Source: Megaleporinus macrocephalus | Taxonomy: Eukaryota > Chordata > Actinopteri > Characiformes > Anostomidae | Direction: 5' to 3' | Length of the DNA stretch: 64,000 nt | NCBI GenBank assembly: GCA_021613375.1 | Contig: CM038704.1 | Coordinates: 30,504,582 to 30,568,581, forward strand | Part shown: one piece after another, positions 59,745 to 64,000 of the stretch | Layout of the letters: the number at the start of each line of letters is the position of its first letter | Numbering within the stretch: position 1 is the stretch's first letter | The notes under the pieces: model-generated | What the model was told of the DNA's origin: nothing | The model's database searches: none | What the model saw: the letters and a program-made list of their open reading frames with translations, nothing else | Program-made: the position numbers and the translations under genes

Positions 59745-60180
59745 GAATGTAGTTGGATTTTGAAACAGAGAAAAGGCAGCCTGCTCCAAAATGTGTTCAG
59801 AGATTTTCACAGATGTGCAACCTCGACCCCTCCGACTAGAAACATCAGTTTACTTTCAAAAGTTTGTCAAAGAATTCCTGAGCTCATGTGGTGATATTTA
59901 TCACATAAAGTTTTTAATGCAGTGCTATATGGAGGGTCAAAGGTAACAGGCATTCAGTATTGATTTTCTTTATGCACAGAGATTTCTCCAGCTTTCTTTC
60001 AATCTTTTAATGATATGTAGCACTGTAGATGAAGAAATATATGAAAAGCTTGAAACCCCTGGCTGAGGAACATGACTTTTTAACTGTTGGATTTTTGATG
60101 ATACATTATTGGCAAAATGACAAACCTTCACCCGTCTTTCTTCACATAGGACCTGGCCATTATTGGATTTCATATTTAAG
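59745..60180 (-). pseudogene. Decayed Tc1-like transposase (N-terminal DNA-binding region onward)
   Basis: On the minus strand near 60140-59975 the translation contains KSHVPQP, then SSTVLHIIKRLKES, matching the helix-turn-helix (STVHNIIKRFRESGEI) of a fish Tc1-like transposase. Reading on, with stops, HCIKNFM, ISPHELRNSL and TNF.K.TD fall in the order expected for the downstream HCIKN..I..W..HF region. Frame and stop changes show that it is dead. The catalytic domain and terminal inverted repeats are not recognised. Confidence 0.75.
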
Positions 60181-61170
60181 CATAACTAGCAGTTTACAAT
60201 ATTTTTTGATTTCATAATGTTCCTAGGCTTAAATTGTCCCTGTCCCAAGTTTCTTGCCTTTGTACTGTTCAAAGACGGGTCAAAGTAGAAAAACATTGTC
60301 TTTGGTTATTATTAGCATTTTACTTACTGTCCCAGCTTGTATCTATATTATTTCCCCACTTACTTTATCAGGATCACAGATTCAGGTAATTACAGGTCCC
60401 AGACTCTGAATATGATGAATGCTCAGTAAAAAGTTCTCATCTCTTGCACTCTCAGAATGGTCTACTGGAGTACTACTGGAAACAGTAAATGTGTTTTACA
60501 GTTTCCAGTAGTATGAAAAACAAGATGTTCCCAAACTTTCAACTGGCAAATTCCATCAGCAAATTACATGTTTTACACACACCCGTTCTGTATTACAGCA
60601 CTTCCACAACTGACCACAGGCTCCTGCTGGAATGACCACAGGATTCCACTACTCCCAAACATGGCTAATTCACAGCTATAACAAAGAGGCGAACAAAGAG
60701 TGGGGAGGATGACGAGCGACAGGAGATTGATCTTGCCATATTCACTAGCTGACTGGTCACCTTTGTGCTGACTCTGAAAACACACATCCAAAGACACGCT
60801 TCAAAACAAACAGAGTGGAGGCCATTTTCAACAAAGACAAACTGACCTCTGAACGTCTTCGCTGGGTTCAGCGACGAGCTCTCCTGGTAACAAATGTCCA
60901 GCTTTCCCCTCGCAAATTTCATACAACCTACAGGGCAAGTGGTGCCATAATTTTTAAGAGGATAGGCTATGAAAGAAGACAGCAGGCATTTAAAGCCATA
61001 TCCTCTGAACCTGTGACTGGCCATTACACGCTGACTATAATAACAAGTAAAGGCTCCATGACTAAAGACACAAGTCACAGTTTAACCGCTTAATACTCGC
61101 TATCATAACTCAAAACATGTACTTTATATTGATAATCCATAAGACAAAAAATATTATTTGTTAGTGTTGA

Positions 61171-61730
61171 CAGTAAAAGTCAAAAGTCTGCACACACCTA
61201 TTCACTGATGGGCTGTCCTCATTTTTACTGCCTTTTGCATTTTAGCATAGACATCAAAACTACAAAACTATACAGTAACAGTAGAATTATGCCATAAACT
61301 AAACACCACAACTTCTTCATTCTTCAAGACACCAATCTCTAAGAAACTAATGCTAGCATTGTCTGACAACCTAGCTTATTACACTCAGGTTCAGTTTATT
61401 CTTCTCTCTGTTTTGCCATGATGCTTCTGTCTGACCATCGCTGTGTCTCGCTGTAAACCAGCCAATCACAGAAGAGCTTATCAAATAAGTTCAGCAAAAA
61501 AGGGAAAACATTTAGTTTCTTTCTAGGGCCAAATCATACGGTACAAATGAACATCTAGGCATTTTTCACCCCGACCAAAGTCACATATCTTGTGTAGACA
61601 TTAGAAAACAATTTAACATGCTAGTAAATGAATTCTGTGTCACTTTTATTATTTCAAGATTTTAAGATAATTACACATTATCTATATTAAACATACATTC
61701 AACCATGTGTGCCCAAACTTTTGACTGAAG
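61171..61730. mobile_element. Mariner-type non-autonomous element, about 560 bp
   Basis: The left end AGTCAAAAGTCTGCACACAC (61178-61199 region) and the right end, whose reverse complement is CAGTCAAAAGTTTGGGCACA (61703-61728), form inverted repeats of the widespread CAGTCAAAAGTTTGGACACAC type. The interior has no transposase signature, so it is non-autonomous. Confidence 0.75.
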
Positions 61731-62095
61731 CTACATGGGAGGGATTGCTCAATGAAAATGAGCAATAAATAAAAAAAAAAAAACACAACAATAACAAAAA
61801 ACCACTTGTATCAGTACTCTTTTGTTGCCATGGTTACTGTTGCTCACCTCTGTGGCTCATGGCCAGTCTGGTCAAGGCCCACAGCGCATTAGGAAGAGGG
61901 ACAGCCCCACGGAGATTGGCTGTAACCCTATAGGGTGCTCTATGCTTTCGGCCTTGTGTTTAGAGGCAGTAAATCAGGGTCTCGCTGAACTGTTTATGTC
62001 TTGAAGGATCTGATTCATCTGTTGCTGAAGGCCAGTGGCGCCTGGACACATGAAACCTGACCTGGCACAGGCGGCATGCTAGAGAGGGCTGAAGG

Positions 62096-62200
<105 letters not shown>

Positions 62201-62561
62201 TCATCTGTGTGTAAGTGTATTTAGTGCATGGTTTAAGTTTGCGTGCATCCAGATGGCCACATCTGTGCCCGTTTCTCAGGTGGGCAGTGTAAATGCCAAG
62301 GCCCTATGGTCATTTTACCAGACGTCCTTGGGCTTTATCTCTATCTAATCCCTGCGTCATGGACACAGCTAATGTCCACCTACCTCGACCAACCATGACC
62401 TTCTTTAGCCGTATGGTAGAGCTTGCAAAATTGTCAGACCCTGACCCAACCCAACTGTTCACGTCAGCTCTGCATTTCTACCCTATTTTAGTTTTCTGCC
62501 TACTTTGTAAATGGATAGAAGTAAGACTATAAGTTCAGTACAGACTGGGATAGAATGTTCG

Positions 62562-63090
62562 GGCTACAGTCCAGTTCAGACAGAAGTTACACTTGGATTC
62601 AGGCAGAATGTTCTTCAGGCTACAGTCGCTCTTTGAATTCTGTCTCACTACAGTCAGATTTAGGCAGAATTTGGTTGCACTACAGTCAGACTGAGAATTC
62701 TGTCACATTACAGTCAGAATGAGGCAGAATTATTTCAGGCTTCAATCAGATACAGACACAATTTGCTGTACTACAGTCAGAATCAGAATGAATTTTGTCA
62801 GGCTATCAGATTCAGACATTGTTTTAAGCTATAGACTCAGGCAGAAGTCTGCCTGGTTACAGTCAGATTCAGACAGAGATCTGTTAGGCTACAGTCAGAT
62901 TCAAACAGAGATTTGTTAGGCTACAGTCAGATTCAGATTTGTTAGGCTACAGTCAGATTTGGGCAGACTTTTGTCAGGCTACAGTCAGCATTAGGCAACA
63001 TTGTCTCAAGCTACAGTTACATTTGTGCAGACCAAAGTCAGAATCAGGCTACAATCAGATTCAATGTTGTCAGACTACAGTCCGGTATGG
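62562..63090. repeat. 32-bp minisatellite, about 16 degenerate units
   Basis: The unit resembles GGCTACAGTCAGATTCAGAC followed by AGAGATTTGTTA. Unit starts at 62855, 62887, 62919, 62945, 62977 and 63009 give spacings of 32, 32, 26, 32 and 32 bp. Units to the left (62562-62850) are more diverged. Open frames inside are not credible genes. Confidence 0.9.
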
Positions 63091-64000
63091 ATTGTAAACT
63101 TATGATTGGGTTGGGTCATATTCAAGCAGTACATTTGAGTTTATTTCAAAATTTCAGGCCCGATTAAAGATCTACCCAAACCCTGCTCCAGCCCCAGCAC
63201 TGGCCAAATGTACTGTACGGACTGATTTATTCCTTCTCATCTAGCCAGAGACCACACTGGTGAGCAAGGCCTCAGAGACATGAGCTAGGCGTCAGGACAG
63301 AGTTAGATTTCACCAGCGCATAAAATGCCTTTAAAACGACTGATGCGGGGAGTTCTAGCCATATGCTTACCCAGCACTCCTTCATTAGCCGCGAACAAGA
63401 TGCCAGCAAATACTCAACACAGTGAAAAAACAACACAGCAGAGGAACTGAGAAGGTTTGGACATCCCCCAAAACAAATAGTCCATATGGAGGGTGTGGGA
63501 GGGACACAATTTATGCCAAACATGTCAAGAACAAACAGTTTCGCATGACATTTGAGTGTGGCTTAAGTCCTCTTCCCCCAGAGGAAGAAAAACATCCCTC
63601 ACAATCCGTCCGTTTAGCAAGACAATGCGTTTTTTACAACACTGGAAAACGACAAAGAACGACAATTTGGACTCGAGCTGATGTGACAAACCAAAGCAAA
63701 GAAATTTGCACCTTCTGAGAATTTCTCAAGAGAACTGACCACACACTACAGCATTTAATTATGAGCAGAGGTCACTGCCCTCCTCTGAGACATTATTGAG
63801 TTTGGAGTGTGAGACTCCAAAACAGAATCTGCCGACAAGTAATTGGACTCATGATCTGAAAAGGAAACACCCAACCACAAAGGGCCTGAAAGAGAGAAAA
63901 ATGGCTGGAAATCTTGGAACAGACGTCACCCATCTAGATTAAAACACAGACAGTGTGTGCATGTGTGGTGGTGGGAGGGGTGTAAACTCTGGACAAAAGT

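Noticed and set aside
60665..61093. Overlapping 137-residue (minus) and 92-residue (plus) frames
   Set aside because: No recognisable domain on either strand. Both are open by chance next to transposon relics.
61822..62004. Signal-peptide-like LPWLLLLTSVAHGQ on the plus strand
   Set aside because: It has no in-frame ATG and is on the wrong strand for tgfbr3. The downstream residues match nothing and the frame stops after 60 codons.

Overview
The window is a piece of a teleost fish genome. The evidence is a vertebrate multi-exon gene with GT/AG introns, CpG-poor AT-rich intronic DNA, many (CA)n/(GA)n microsatellites, and several interspersed repeat types that I know from fish: tRNA-derived SINEs, Tc1/mariner relics and short inverted-repeat elements. 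The repeat mix suggests an otophysan such as a characin or catfish, but that is an inference. No bacterial genes, operons, CRISPR arrays or viral genes are visible.

Only one gene can be supported: tgfbr3, encoding betaglycan (TGF-beta receptor type III), on the minus strand. Ten consecutive coding exons lie between 42696 and 428. All introns between them have canonical GT/AG ends and the reading phases agree at every junction. Joined, they give 1890 nt, exactly 630 codons with no stop. They cover most of the ectodomain: the greater part of the membrane-distal orphan domain (exons w1 to w5), the proline-rich linker and start of the ZP domain (w6), the rest of ZP-N (w7), the glycosaminoglycan-attachment segment (w8) and ZP-C (w9, w10). 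The signal peptide and extreme N-terminus must lie upstream, either unseen in 42697-64000 or beyond the right edge. The last ZP residues, transmembrane helix and cytoplasmic tail lie past the left edge.

Layout from left to right: 1-11032 holds w10 to w6 with moderate introns; 11033-24823 holds w5 to w2, with a 5.8 kb intron that contains a duplicated repeat block; 24824-42558 is a 17.7 kb intron with a polypurine tract of about 700 bp; 42559-42696 is w1; 42697-64000 is at least 21.3 kb of upstream intron or flank made of microsatellites, SINE, Tc1/mariner and MITE-like relics and a 32-bp minisatellite.

I found no new multi-gene system. The points most worth a second look are: microsatellites placed directly at splice sites, the duplicated block at 21.9-24.5 kb, inverted-repeat element families with more than one member in the window, the 32-bp minisatellite, and a few low-repeat stretches that look like candidate enhancers.
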